DNA of 64,000 nucleotides from positions 10,259,518-10,323,517 of the forward strand of contig BROE01000005.1 of assembly GCA_036571765.1 (NCBI GenBank). Reading direction: 5' to 3'. The stretch comes from Plecoglossus altivelis. Taxonomy: Eukaryota > Chordata > Actinopteri > Osmeriformes > Plecoglossidae. The translations under genes and the position numbers were made by a program. Of the stretch, positions 33,158-46,649 are shown one piece after another (position 1 is the stretch's first letter; each line of letters begins with the position of its first letter). The notes under the pieces are model-generated. The model ran no database searches. It saw only the letters and a list, made by a program, of their open reading frames with translations, and was not told where the DNA came from.

Positions 33158-36100
33158 ATCGCACAGTGGGCTTTGAGCACCAGTCCACAGCATGCAGGCT
33201 AGCTAGCATTACTGGGAGTGGGACATAAGTGTGAAAACACATCTCGTCTGCGGAAAGAGTTGTTTCAATGGAAAATGTCCCAAAAAAGACCAAAATTCTG
33301 TATATGGAGCATTACACAATAGTCTAGCATGGATATTATATTTAAAATGATTGTTTCCATGCGGTGCCTTTTGGGCCAAAACCATAGTATTTCATGCTAA
33401 GGTCATAGTTGGCCAAGGACAAAGTCCTCAAGCCTTGTGATTGGCTGAAAGTGGTGGCTGCAGTCTTGGCAGACCCTGCTGTCTATTGTTTTACAATAAG
33501 TAGCATTGATTTTACAGTTAACAGCAGGTTAATGCATGGGGGATGACAGTGGACTATCCCGGGCTCATTACGTGTGCCTGCAAGTCCGGTGTCCTTACTT
33601 TGACTTTGCTCCAGTAAACGTTGACAATCTGGGCCCGTCTTCCTAAGTGCCTCCGTCTGACTTGACATCCTTCCATTCTGCAGGTCCAGGTCATCACTTT
33701 CCAGCGTTCAGGCTTTGCCATTACTTTCCTCTCCAGTTAACTTTTCAGTGCATCTGTTACCAGAAAATATACGCTGAATCTGACAAAAACAATATTTGAA
33801 CCTCGTACACGACAGGTAAACAATATTCCGAAACTGTTGAACAGAGTTTGTGCAGTACAACCTAAAGGTGAGAGAATGTAAGGTGGTTTTGTTTAGGTTC
33901 TCCAAAGCTTATACTCTGGCCAGGTTCTGATGGAATCATATATGTGATTCGAGTCTCCGTAGTCTGTGGAGACTTGTAGAGGCAATACCATTTCTGATAG
34001 CGATTGCGGTCTCTTTGAGCAGCCAGTTATCCTTCACGCGGCCTTGTCTGGCATTTAAGTGTTTTATTAACGACGTGTGTATGTTGAAAGCTTTAAAAAA
34101 AAAACTTTTGACGATGCCTCAACCATCCTTTCACACATAGAGTTCAAGCCAAGAACCTGGTTGAATATATTGGTCCTCCTACATGTTGTTCTATCCTTAG
34201 CTCACTCAGATGTAACATGATTGGATGGGTGAAGGAACATGGTGGTCTACCCATAGTCAAGCATTGGAGCGGGTCACCATGCTGGAAGTGAAGTCTGTAC
34301 AGTGCTGTGCTACTTTGACTCGGCGATTTGGATGACATGGATTTCAAGCAGAGAAAGCTAAAGAGGTCTTCATTTGGATGTGTCTGTGATTTGTAGACCC
34401 CAAACTGTCCAGGCACTTTCAATACACTTGCTTTGTGATGACTTCTGTTGCAGACTTGCTAAGCCAGCCGATATGGCTCCTTGATAAATGTAAGAATTAG
34501 AGATTTGACCTCTGTGATTGTTGCCATTCTTGGTGCTAATCAACAAGACTGCTTCCATAAGTGTATTTTGAAGCCCTCATCACCTCTGACAAGTTGCCCC
34601 CAGCCCCTCCATTTACCCCTTAGATGGTTCTGTATCCTTCTTTAAAATGAAACGGTTTATCCCTTTCAGACAGACATAAGAGTTCAACATTGTTTGGCTG
34701 TCTTGCCTAGCAGTAAAATGGAGTTCTAGGTCCAGTCAATTGTTAGACTCATTGTAATTCAAAGACTGTCTTGAAACGTCTTCTAAATAATAAGAAGTAA
34801 TTTTAGAAAAAGCAGTTAGGTGGCTATTTGGAGAGGGCCTCAATTCGGTCTCAAATGGGGCATTTAGCAGGCAACTGAACATAGAAAACTGAACAAAAAA
34901 TGTGTGAAGCGGTGTGGTTCTCAGGTCTTTTGAACCTAGAGTTCAAATATCATTGTAAGTGTCTCTCGGATTGGTAGTCACCAAATACTGCTGTTATCGC
35001 TGATTGAAAAACCACAAGGACCCTCATAAATGTGCAGCAGTGCCCTAGACAGAATGATATAAAATACTCCTCTGTCCCTTTTTTGAATCTGAAGTTCACA
35101 ACTTGTCTCACAACACAATTAAGTCCCATATACAAGGAACAACATGGCCTTAGAAAGAAAACTCCGTTCATCTGAAGTGAAATAGGCCGTCGGCAGACCT
35201 TGAAACATATTGCGGCTAAAAAAACGTATTGTTTAACCAATTCCCAGTATTATTTGGCATGTGTTATAATGCGTTTGTCATGCTGTATATTAAGATGGTC
35301 ATGGATGGTTTTTGTGATCTTGTCATTGAACCGCCACTGTTGTGCTCTTCCATTGTATTTGAGATATTTGCATGAATCCGATTGATTGAAGATCCAATGT
35401 TATAGCTAAACCAATCAATTTACGTTTTTCTTCTAGAAGTCTAGATTTTAAATCAAGTGGTCAAAGCAGCTAAGCATTCATGTGGTGGTGAATCTGTAAA
35501 TATAATAACATTAAAGAATGAAGACTTAATCAGAAGGAAATGGTACTGAAGAACAACCATGGTTGTTGGTCTCAGAAAATGTATTTGAACATTTAAGTCT
35601 AAACTGGTAAACTATTCTTATTATTAATGGCAAATTCAGCCATTCAAGTCTTGCTCAGGTACATAATAACAGTTATGTACTGGATGTCTTCATAAGTCAG
35701 TCCTGTTACATTGCCTTAATAATGTCATCTCCCTCTTTCCAAACTTCAGAGTTTTATGTTGGTAGATTCAGCTCTTGTCCTTGTAACAAAGCCTTGTTTT
35801 CGAACTGACTGTGTCCCCTTCACACCATTAGAACAGTTTTCGACTATCAGTTTGTATATTCTGTGAAATGTGATAGACATTGAAGAACTTACAATTGGCA
35901 TATGTTAGTACTAATCAATAAATCACTTAGACCCTGTTTCTACCATCTCCAACCTAGGTCTGGTTCTTGGCTGTAACTAATACATGTTTGCTGTATGTTC
36001 ATCTAGGGAACCAGTTGCCTTTTCCAGAACCAAGCTTGGTTTAGTATTTCATCCCCAGTACTAACATTTGTCTTAAGTCTTATTTATACCAGTTTACTGT

Positions 36101-36288
36101 TCTTGGGATTGTTTTCCACTGTAAATGAGCAAAAGAAAACTGTCTATATCTTGAATAATATTTTGTTTGTGGATGTGCTCACAAATGTGACCTAGTAAAG
36201 CATGATTTTCCTGGTAGCATCAATAAGAATGGCTTGTTTTGAAGCACATTGCTGTGTCTTTGGTGTGAAACCGTAATTAGCACCGATT

Positions 36289-36290
<2 letters not shown>

Positions 36291-36355
<65 letters not shown>

Positions 36356-36362
36356 CACACAT
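36291..36362 (+). repeat. (CA)n microsatellite
   Basis: About 35 CA units with one CG interruption near 36349. Confidence 0.96.
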
Positions 36363-36754
36363 ACAACCATGCACAAGCAGTGGAATCTTTCCAGGAAAAA
36401 ACGGAGGCTTCCACGTGCTCTGCACATTGAAAGACATTGTGATTTACTGTGCTTTCGTTTGAACAAGCCCCTCCATTTTAGTTGTGGGATGGACACATGG
36501 AGGACTGCCCTGCTGACAGTCATTCCTCACCGGTTGGGGAGGATCCCATCTGAGCCGTGCTTTCTCTATCTATCCCTCAGTTCACCACGCTTGTATTGTG
36601 CGACAGCGACAGCAACATAGCAAGACAACGGGTGTGTGTTTGTGGTTCAGGCTCATAAGGTTGTGTATGTCTGTGCGTGTGTGTGCGTGTGTGCTGAGTG
36701 TGTAAGTGATGCTCATTGTGTGGTGGTGCTTGTGTGTTTCTGAGGGCAGGTTTG

Positions 36755-36835
36755 TTGGAGGGGGGAGTATGGTGGTGCTGGGGGAGGGGGGGGGGGTGGG
36801 ATGGGGGCGGGGGCGGGGGGGGCGGTCGGTCGGGC
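36755..36835 (+). repeat. G-rich tract
   Basis: Runs of 5-12 G separated by single T, A or C bases; strong quadruplex potential on the plus strand. Confidence 0.8.
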
Positions 36836-37363
36836 GAGTAGGAAATAAACAGCAGTTTCTATTTACCCTGCCAATTTCACTTGACGGCACGCAACATATT
36901 GAAATGAACCGGGCCTCCCTGTCTAACTCTGCTGAAAGAGGTCCACCGACGAGGTGGTGGAGATAGATTGTAGCAGGCAATTACGGTGGTCCGGCTTCTG
37001 ATTAGAGAGTAGAAATGGCCCCGTAGACACACACACACGTAGACACACACAAACACACCCTCTATTCCACACTCGCCCTCACCTCATGCGGGCCTCGCGC
37101 AGTGATGAGGCGGAGGATTGGGCCAGACATTGTTTGATTGCTTCTAGACATGTTGGCTGCATCTGGCCACACAGCCACGTTATACCCCCCTTACACCCCC
37201 CTCCTCCCAATAGCACGCGCTCCCTGTTTACTTTGCCTGACCGTAGAACCACCAACCTCCACAAATGATCTTTGTCGTTTGTTGTTTCTCTTCTCCTCTT
37301 GTAGTTCACAATGAATGTTTCTCTTTTCCTTGAACGCTCTTCCTCTCTTCCTCTCCCTCTCCC

Positions 37364-37388
37364 CCTCTCTCTCTCTCTCTCTCTCTCT
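37364..37388 (+). repeat. (CT)n microsatellite
   Basis: About 12 CT units in a wider pyrimidine-rich patch. Confidence 0.9.
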
Positions 37389-38265
37389 GTTTGTTATACA
37401 AAGCCATGCACACACATTCAGCGGGTGTTCACAGTACACACCATCCCTGTGTCACTTGTTCTTCTTTCGCTCTGTTTTTCACTCACTCGCGTTCTTCCAA
37501 CCCCTCTCCAACCCTGACCGCCTCTCACCGCCAATTCCTTTGTAATGTAGATGTACTGCAGGTCACGGGCTGTAAATGACACGGGACCAGGGTTGCCAGG
37601 TTCTGCATATAACTGGTGAGACGATTTCTGCTTGCGTGTGTGCGTATGTGTAACCAACGCAAAGCTTATTAGAATGTGACCTCAGTCATAAGCTGTGCTG
37701 TGTGCCACGGTGGAAGCGTGTTCTTCTCAACTCCTTAATGGTTAGCAAGGCTGGCCCGTCACTACGCCTGGTGTGTCCCCCCCCAATCGCTAGCATCCTT
37801 CCCCCCTCCCCCTGGGGGAGCCGTGTGCGGAAGTCTTGAGTGTTCTATTACATCATAAAAGCGCCCGTTATTAAGAGCGTTAGAATAACAGTCAAGGGAA
37901 AATTACTTTGAAATGGGAAACTTGATGTTTTTTCCTCCCGCACCGCATATTTGATTTACCTCTCAATAGTATTTCACTTTGATATCGTTTTCCACATAAA
38001 ACACACCTCTTGGCTTGAAGCAAGCCGCTGACTGTTGGAGTGTGTCCAATAGAAGATAGTCTAGCAGTGGCTATGGAGCGTTTTCTACCAAAAATGGATA
38101 TGCTGTCATCAGCATTAAGGAAAACAGTGGAGATGCATGTCGTGAAGTTGTGTATGGCTAATTATGCAAGTGTTGCGGGAGTTGGCGAGTGCGTAAACGT
38201 GTGTATTTGAACCCGTCATACACACTGGTACCAGCCCTTCTGAGTGCTGCGAACGGGTGTCCGAC

Positions 38266-38400
38266 CCCCCCTGCAGCTGTGCAGCTCTGTCAGCTGGTAG
38301 ATGTTCACCTCTGGGCTGGAGGAAACACCAGCAGTCAATCAAACTGGATCAAGTGTGTGAGAGCTGCATCGGGTCATTAGCTCTTTTACTTCTCTATGGG
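38266..38400 (-). repeat. Right arm of the perfect 135-bp inverted repeat
   Basis: The exact reverse complement of 33023-33157. It runs on its outer side into a GA microsatellite (about 38413-38468), which mirrors the CT repeat beside the left arm. Confidence 0.92.
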
Positions 38401-39149
38401 TGCTGACACAGTGGAGAGAGATAAGGGAGAGAGAGAAAGAGAGAGAGAGAGGGAGAGAGAGAGAGAGACAATAAAATACAGTTTGCCTTGAACTTGAACT
38501 GACCCTTGAGTGGATGGACAGTAGGCTGCAACCACTTTGAATAATACAAAACACAATCTTAAGTGTTAGGAGGAATGTGCTCCTTAAATAGATACACAGG
38601 GACAGCAGCTCTCTCAGATGAGATTTAGACCTAATCCAAGCAAATGTATTCCACTGAGTCTGAAATTAAACTGGGGTGAAATTTGAAGAATGAACCTCTT
38701 AAGGAAGAGGTAGCCCCAGAAAGCTATCATGTGTCATCTGTACTCATTAAATACTCCAAAACCGATTGATACAGAATCAGAACTCAAATCCTAATCTCTC
38801 CCACCACATGCTATATTTACCACTGAGATCGCTATTCTGTCAAGACACTCACATATTGATTTAGTCATTTATTGCAATGGAAATGGGTTTGTCTTGATGG
38901 TGTGGTTATGTCTAAGGTGAAACTCCCTGCCTTGGACCATAGAGCTTGCACTGCACAAGTGCACAAAACCAAGGCAGGGGGCATGGGATATCCCCTGTGG
39001 ACAGGAATCATTTCATATTTAAAGTAGACATTTGAACAAGATAGTCAAAAGACTTCCCAGAGCATTAACAACATGTTGCCGTGACTATACAGAGGACAAT
39101 ATGGAGCTGGGGATGTGGGAGGGGGGTAGAACCAGCCCGGCATGCAGGT

Positions 39150-39372
39150 ACACAGGAACACACCATGTGAGAGCATGTGTGTCTGGGTCTGTGGATGCAG
39201 GACTCTTCCAAGGGGGGAGGACCTGCACAGGAACATGTGTGAGCATGTGTGTCTGGGTCTGTGGATGCAGGACTCTTCCAAGGGGGGGAGGACCTGCACA
39301 GGAATACACCATGTGTGAGCATGTGTGTCTGGGTCTGTGGATGCAGGACTCTTCCAAGGGGGGGACCTGGAC
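39150..39372. repeat. Three-copy 70-76-bp minisatellite
   Basis: Three copies share GAGCATGTGTGTCTGGGTCT (starting 39171, 39241, 39317) through GGACTCTTCCAAGGGG. Spacing differs (70 and 76 bp) because ACACC-type segments are present or absent. Confidence 0.9.
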
Positions 39373-40324
39373 CTTCACTCGGCTCAGCTGCAGTTCATTG
39401 CTTGAGTGACCTGCTGATGAAGTGACACTCTGCCCATAGTCCCAAAGCTGGCTCGGCCAAATCTTTGTGATGCCTTCAGCCGTTTCAAACAACAGCACAT
39501 CCTTGTCTGCAAATTATACACGGGGTACAACTGGTGGAATGTGTTTCTGTTGCCTTTCATTATCCAACAAAATCTTTTTTCTTTTTTTTTTCAAGCCCCA
39601 AATATAATTTACGAAGTCAGAATGTGACAGGATAGTCTTTGTGTGACCTCAACGTCACGTGAATATTTGATCTGTTATGTTATCTTGCTTTAAGTCTTTA
39701 GATTACCATTCTATTCTATTTGTTCCGAGTTTACAAACAGGAAGTCTTCAAAACAGATGGAAGTGCTTTTGTGTCTTTTCACTCAACACTGCTTCAGTGT
39801 GGTGCAGCGTCCCATGCTAAGAGCCTCTGCTTGCTGCTTGCATTGTCCTCTAAGCTATGGGAGGTGCCAAAAGAGCTTGAATATATATATTCTTATCACT
39901 GTTTTGTTATGCTTATGTTATTTCCCAAACGCCCCTTTTGCCTCTCTGTCCGAAATGAGATCTGCTTCAATGTTCAAAAGGGGCGGGGTGTTGTGGTGCA
40001 CAGTTGCTGTGCCTAACCCACTGTCAATAAAAGCATTGCGGAACTTCACTATTTACGGAGCGCCACCTCTGAGGAAGTGGTAAGCTCTGATCCTGTAGGT
40101 CGGTGCCTCCCACCCCCAATTCTAGCCCCTTAAATTAATCCCTAGCAATTTTTCTGCACCACTTGTGTCACGGATAAAGAAAGCCGGAGCATTCAAATGG
40201 GCTGAGTCCCTGGTGGCGTTAAGTCCTTATAGCACATTGGGCTGCAGTCAGGCCTACACTCTCTGTGGAAAGGGGTCTGGGACACACCACCACCAAGCCT
40301 TGCTTTGGCTTAGCCAGTTCCCTC

Positions 40325-40325
<1 letters not shown>

Positions 40326-40384
<59 letters not shown>
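40326..40384 (+). repeat. (CTGT)n microsatellite
   Basis: About 14-15 tetranucleotide units, immediately followed by CT repeats. Confidence 0.95.
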
Positions 40385-40389
<5 letters not shown>

Positions 40390-40419
<30 letters not shown>

Positions 40420-40486
40420 AACCCCCTCTCTCCCTCCTTTAGAGAGAGAGAGAGAGGGTTAGAGAGAGAGAGAGAGAGAGGGACAG
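40390..40486. repeat. Pyrimidine/purine palindrome (hairpin-forming)
   Basis: A left arm GTC(TC)nTAACC and a right arm GGTTA(GA)nGGGAC are near-perfect reverse complements around CCCTCCTTTAG. The structure switches from pure pyrimidine to pure purine on one strand and could extrude as a cruciform or fold as a long RNA hairpin. Confidence 0.8.
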
Positions 40487-42798
40487 GGCTGGATGCAGTC
40501 AGGGGGGAAATATGGAGGGTCTGGAATGGGAAGTGGAAAGGGGAGTTGCCTAGAGAGTGGGTGAGACCAGTGGGTTGAACCAGTTGTGTTTTCACATTCA
40601 AAGACTATGTACAAAAAGGACCAGGGTGCTAGACTGGGGTTTAAAATGAAATGGGTAGTTCTCTTTTAAATGAAATAGAGATTAATTTCCATGTTGGAAA
40701 AAAATGGCTGATCAACTGTAGAAAGAGGGGATCTGGGGTGAAAAAAGGAGAGAGAGATGAAGCCAGGGACAGAGGGAGAGAATCACTAGCTGGCTGAGAG
40801 GCGGCCACAGAAGTGGGCAAGCCAAGGGTTGTGAAGAGCCCAGTATAACAGCCTATCACAGAGCTGCTGCTGCCACAATCACACCCACAGGGAGCAGAGG
40901 AGAGGCTCACAGAAACAGCATCAAACTCACTTGCCAGCAGTCCTATTATATCCCAATGTAGTAAACCTAAAATAGTCTGATAGCAACCCTTCTCTCAAGC
41001 TATAAAGGTTACTAGAGAATTCTCCAACAGCTGCAAGAAATGTACGCTTGCCGCTGTCTTTGTTCCTTGCTTTTTCTGGCTAATAAAATTGTGTTTTTTT
41101 TATTGAATGTGGTTTGAGTCTAGCCCTCTCGTTTGGATGAGGACATTTTTTATCTTAAATTGAGCAAACTGCTGTAGACTACTTTTTTGTTGCCCTCTAG
41201 GCCCTATGAGCCTTTTGTCCCCCTACTAACCTCAGATGGGATGTGCTCTACTCAACACACAGTGGCTTCTGGGAAGGCCATGTCTTGGGTGCTGTTTGAT
41301 TTTATGTGAGTTTATATCACAGTATAGATATTACGGATGTACATAAATGAATAAATACATAAACAGTGTATGAATGCTTGTATATCATTCTGTGTACACA
41401 CAATCCCACACGGTTTATTTCTTTGTTCAAATACATATATATTTATAATTAGAAATTTGTCTTAGCTGTTAGAATGACCACGTTACCTTGAATCTAGTGA
41501 CTGCATAGAGGGGTGTTTGTATCAATCCTGTTTCAGAAGTATACAGACGGCAGGAACCTCATCTTGGTCTATGGGAAATTCAATTAGCAAAGGGAGTTTA
41601 GTTCATTGTGCGAACCATTGATTGGTTACTCCTTAGGGTCACTGGTTCAGGTATTTAAGCTACTGTACCACTCCTGCTCGTCTGACTGTGGCGTTCAAGT
41701 AATCAAGTCAGATGAATGTTTTTTAGACATCAATGGAGATGTTTGTCAGGGATCAACATTCATTCCCATTCAAAATATGATTCAACCTTGATGTGAAATA
41801 TATATAAGCCGCAGGTTGCTTTTCTTTTGTCAAAACATACACCTGTTCCTCGATAAACATACCAGAACATGAATTAATAATTAGCGACAAGGACATGCAT
41901 TAGCCTGTTACCATACCCACCTAAACACCCGCTTTCTTAACCATTCAGTGCTTCAGAGTCCTTGAGTTATTTTCTCGTTGCTTACGGAATGTAGTTGGGT
42001 CCAGTTTGCGTGGTAGTGTATGAAATCGCATGGGGTCACATGGGGTCATGGTGGCGTTCCTCCTGTCCCCTTCCACCCTGCCCTGACTCTGAGGGAGCGA
42101 GGGCTAGCTTAGTAGACGTCACCCACAGGGATGAGGTACTAATCTACTGACTCTGCTCCGAGTCAAAGTAAGAGACGGGGTCTTTACCATTACAATGTCA
42201 TGGTGAATGTGACATGGTGCAACTGTTTCTTCCTCACCTCCAGCCAAGAGTAGCATTTATAAGACTTCCATCTTGATGAACCACACATCTAATGAATTCT
42301 CTCCCCCCCCTCCCCTCCGGTCCAAACCCTAACCTGTTTCTCATCTCACACCAAACGTGCACTCGCTTCCATACTCATACCCCACCATCCAGCCAGAAAC
42401 AGGCACACAAATATAATCAACATTAATTTGCAAGACCGTTTGGTCGTGTTTAACAAAAAGGTTAGTAGAAATCACACTAGCGCATTTTGAACATAACATT
42501 CCTATTGCCTGTTGCAGTCTAGGATTTGGGTATCCAAAATGAAAGAAAATAAATGTATATTATGATCTGAAAATATTCATGTATTCCAGTTTCTGTCTGG
42601 GCAATACCCACACGACTGAACACACAATATGTCAAACAATATGTTCTATGCACATCACAATCCGTCTACCCGGTGCAGCAAAACTGAAGGATGGACCTGG
42701 CGGGCTGGCATCTGTTCTAGAAGAAAAGAAAGAAAAGGTGACCATGCTTTCCTTTTCCTCTCCTCTCTGTTGTCTCCACTCACTCCATCTTCTCTCTC

Positions 42799-42895
42799 AC
42801 ACACACACACACACACACTCACACACACACACACACACACACACTCTCTCTCTCTTTCTCGCTCTCTCGCTCTCTCGCTCTCTCGCTCTGTCTCT
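42799..42895 (+). repeat. CA then CT/CTCG compound microsatellite
   Basis: Two CA runs split by CTCA are followed by CT repeats and four CTCTCTCG-type units. Confidence 0.92.
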
Positions 42896-43119
42896 GTTCC
42901 TCTGTCTCTCACCCCTCCCCTCCCCCACATTTCTCCCCTGTTGGCTTGCATGGTTTTGACAGAGGACCCCACCTGAATGACATTTACAAATTACCCAGCC
43001 AGGAGAGCTCTGTCCCCTGACCCGTAGGCCCCTATTCAGCACCCGGAGAGATTCGCTAGCATTTTGTCATATAATTACTGCAAATCCCCTGAAAATAGAA
43101 CGCCCCCCCCCAAACAAAC

Positions 43120-43123
43120 ACCA

Positions 43124-43171
<48 letters not shown>
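43120..43171 (+). repeat. (CA)n microsatellite
   Basis: About 25 CA units after a short C-run. Confidence 0.95.
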
Positions 43172-43172
<1 letters not shown>

Positions 43173-43995
43173 CTGAATGGTAATGTGTGATGAGCCCCCT
43201 ATCTGAGTGACTGTGTCATGCAGGCATACAGGAGAGATGCAGAACAGCATCAGTAGCAGAGAGGAGGGAGGGAGGCAAGGAAAAAGAGAGGATACTAGTG
43301 GAGAGTCAGAGTGTAGTATGTGGAAAGTGATGCATCTTGTTTGAATATGTGTGCACTCTTGTTTGTACTCGTTGGCCCATCAGCGTGTGTTTGTGTGATA
43401 ACCATAATTGGAACTAATTGTCATCCAATAGCAGACAAGGTAAGTTTTTGTTAGTTAATAACTGCGTACAGTCATTTACCCTCACATTTCATATAACAGG
43501 AGAGGGTGTATTTTGACTGTCTTATCAAACAAATTATTCATTACATGTTACACTGTTTCGAAAAGAACATCAAAATGATGTTTTCAGTGTCCAGGTTTGA
43601 ATAAACTCTGGGGATACTAGGGCTGGTGCATTGATTTGTCCCAGTATCCCTCCTTGTCACCTACCCCCTCTCTCTTTGTGTTTGACTTCAGGCACATAGG
43701 CAGAGGCGTGTGTTTGGCTTGCTTGGTGCTGGTGGTGCTGGTGGTTTGTGTCTGTTCCCTGATTGCACACTAGCAGAAAGAAATGAAAAGGATAATCTAA
43801 TTGAACAACTTTAAAGCGCGCCGCCTGTTTCATGTAGTCCTTTGGAACGGATGTAATTTGAGCGCTGTTACTCGCCCAAGCGTGTCTGCGCTGAAGGTCA
43901 GCTGTCTGCCACCAAGAACATGCAGAAAATGTAAAATGAAGCTCCTAACTCCCTCCCTGTCTTGCGCTCTCTCCCTCCCTCTCTCTCTCTCTCTC

Positions 43996-44673
43996 NNNNN
44001 NNNNNNNNNNNNNNNNNNNNNNNNNNNNNNNNNNNNNNNNNNNNNNNNNNNNNNNNNNNNNNNNNNNNNNNNNNNNNNNNNNNNNNNNNNNNNNNNNNNN
44101 NNNNNNNNNNNNNNNNNNNNNNNNNNNNNNNNNNNNNNNNNNNNNNNNNNNNNNNNNNNNNNNNNNNNNNNNNNNNNNNNNNNNNNNNNNNNNNNNNNNN
44201 NNNNNNNNNNNNNNNNNNNNNNNNNNNNNNNNNNNNNNNNNNNNNNNNNNNNNNNNNNNNNNNNNNNNNNNNNNNNNNNNNNNNNNNNNNNNNNNNNNNN
44301 NNNNNNNNNNNNNNNNNNNNNNNNNNNNNNNNNNNNNNNNNNNNNNNNNNNNNNNNNNNNNNNNNNNNNNNNNNNNNNNNNNNNNNNNNNNNNNNNNNNN
44401 NNNNNNNNNNNNNNNNNNNNNNNNNNNNNNNNNNNNNNNNNNNNNNNNNNNNNNNNNNNNNNNNNNNNNNNNNNNNNNNNNNNNNNNNNNNNNNNNNNNN
44501 NNNNNNNNNNNNNNNNNNNNNNNNNNNNNNNNNNNNNNNNNNNNNNNNNNNNNNNNNNNNNNNNNNNNNNNNNNNNNNNNNNNNNNNNNNNNNNNNNNNN
44601 NNNNNNNNNNNNNNNNNNNNNNNNNNNNNNNNNNNNNNNNNNNNNNNNNNNNNNNNNNNNNNNNNNNNNNNNN
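43996..44673. other. Assembly gap (678 N)
   Basis: The gap is flanked on both sides by CT repeats (CTCTCTCTCTCTCTC on the left, TCTCTCTCTCTCTCCC on the right). Read-through open frames across it are meaningless. Confidence 0.99.
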
Positions 44674-44839
44674 TCTCTCTCTCTCCCTCCCTCTCTCTCG
44701 TCCTGCCTCTCTCCCTCCCTCTCTCTTGTGCTCTCTCCCTCCCTCTCTCATCCTGCCTCTCTCCCTCCCTCTCTCTTGCCTTCTCTCCCTGCCTCTCTCG
44801 TCCTGCCTCTCTCCCTCCCTCCCTCTCTCTTGTCCTTCC

Positions 44840-44874
<35 letters not shown>

Positions 44875-44880
44875 TGCATG
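44674..44880 (+). repeat. Pyrimidine-rich minisatellite beside the gap
   Basis: Tandem units of the form GCCTCTCTCCCTCCCTCTCT with variable spacers (CGTCCT, TTGTGC, CATCCT, TTGCCT). The gap probably contains more of the same. Confidence 0.88.
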
Positions 44881-46649
44881 CCTCTCTTGTGATGCAGCCC
44901 CCCTCTCTTTCACTCTGTCTTCTCCAAACCGCCCTCCCTCCTGATCTCTTTACCTCCCTGTTTCCCTATCATCCTCTTCTCTCTCTCTCTGTCTGCATCT
45001 CTCCATCTCTCTTTCCCTTTCTATATACCGACGCTCTTACCCTTCCTATATGCTGACACCTCAAGTATAATCCCAAATACCAACGTTTTCACACCCAGGT
45101 GCAAACATCATCGCCATTCTAAAACCACAAGCTTAGTGCTACTTACATTTTTGTTCCTTGAGGAATGGGGCCCAGGCTTGGAGGGTATTATGTTTTTGAA
45201 AGTTCTGTCGTTGCGAGACACAACTCATGTAGAATACCCAGCTTCTGTCTGCTTGATTATCATGACAGCTAATATGGGCATTTGTATTCCTGGCCAAAAA
45301 GAGGTCAGGCCTCTTGTTGGTTTAGTCATTATTTCTGCTGTTACACGCTCTATGTGGAATTGGAAGAAGTCTGGCTTTTTACCGATTTGTTGAAAATGGG
45401 AGGCTGTCTTTACAAACTTTAGTGTTGGCTGTCACCCATCTGCATGCATGCAGCATACATTCTGGGTATGCATCCCAATGGTTGCTCTTGTGTGAGGCCT
45501 AGTCCAGGGTTATATACTGTAGCTGTCAAGCCAGACCAAGGTGACCAGTGTTTACTTAAAGGGAGTGGACGTAATTCCCTCCCCTTTTGTGTGAAGAGGT
45601 GGGGGAGAAAGTCACCTGCATTTACTTCAGCTATGCATCACCTTAACACCCTCTCTCACTACCCCCCCATCTGGCTTTCTTTCAAAATCTCTCTCCTCAC
45701 CTTCCACTCTCCTCCCCTCTCTCTATTCATAGCCATTGCGATGTCGCCATCCTTCTTCCCTCTCTCTCTCTCTCTCTCCGTGTCTTGCCTGCAGGTCCAT
45801 CGAGCTACCCTCTGAATGAGATTCCCAACCTCAGAGAGTAAACAGTGTCTGCCTGAGAGGAGGACAGATTAGAATGCTGAATGAAGGGGTTCTCCACCTC
45901 CCTCAGAAAGTCTCTCCTCCATTAGAAGTCTACCTCATAATGAAGGGTGAGAGGGAGAAGTAAGCATGGGATAGACAAAGGGTTAAGGGAGAGATCAAAA
46001 AAGGTGAAATGTTTGTGTGTGTGCGAAAGAGAGATACGGAGATGGGTGAGTGGGCAGTAAAGAGAGATGGTATGAGAGCGATGAAATTGCATCAAAGCTG
46101 GGTTGCCAGGTTGTAGTGGACAACCCTCATCCAGAGCTTCATCAGACTGTGGCTTCCTTGAAGTTCAGTTACCTCACCTTTCTCCTTTTTGTGGCTCATT
46201 ATCTATACAAAAGCAGCAAAGAAGTAGCAATAAGCCTAAGTCTTTCTCCATTTCTTTCTCTCTCTTTCTCCCTCTTACAAGGTCTCTCTCTCTCTCTATC
46301 TCTCAGGAATAATGTTTACCAAGTTTATTTTCTGCTTTTCAAGTAAAAAACTTTAGATCATGCTTTTCCCCTACGATGTTTCCAAGCTCAGTACCAAACT
46401 TGGAACAATGTATTGGGCTCTCAAAAGCACAAGTGAACTCCTTTTTATCTCTAACTCTTTAATTTGCCATTATTGTTTAAATGTGTTTCCTTCCTTTCTA
46501 ACTTAGATTCATGAGTAATACTTTGATCTGTTTGTGTTCACACTAAAACACACTCTTTTTCTTGTAGATGAAGTACTTGAAAGCTGTACTGCCAACGAAC
46601 TCCATTATTTGTTTTTACATCAAAAGTTTCATTAATTATTCCATTAGGG

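Larger units (their letters stand above)
33158..38265. other. DNA between the inverted-repeat arms
   Basis: No exon was supported. The first part (33160-36280) is unique, rather AT-rich DNA. It is followed by a CA microsatellite at 36291, a G-rich tract around 36760-36835, a CT microsatellite at 37364 and an AT-rich block with possible regulatory texture at 37840-38010. Confidence 0.55.
38401..43995. other. Gene-poor, repeat-rich block
   Basis: No exon was supported. The block contains a GA microsatellite, a 70-76-bp minisatellite, a CTGT repeat with an adjacent pyrimidine/purine palindrome, several CA/CT repeats and AT-rich unique DNA at 41280-42000 and 43380-43620. Confidence 0.55.

Noticed and set aside
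43801..45056. Open frames of more than 300 codons on both strands
   Set aside because: They cross the 678-N gap and consist of Ser/Leu/Pro or Arg/Glu repeats from CT/GA DNA.
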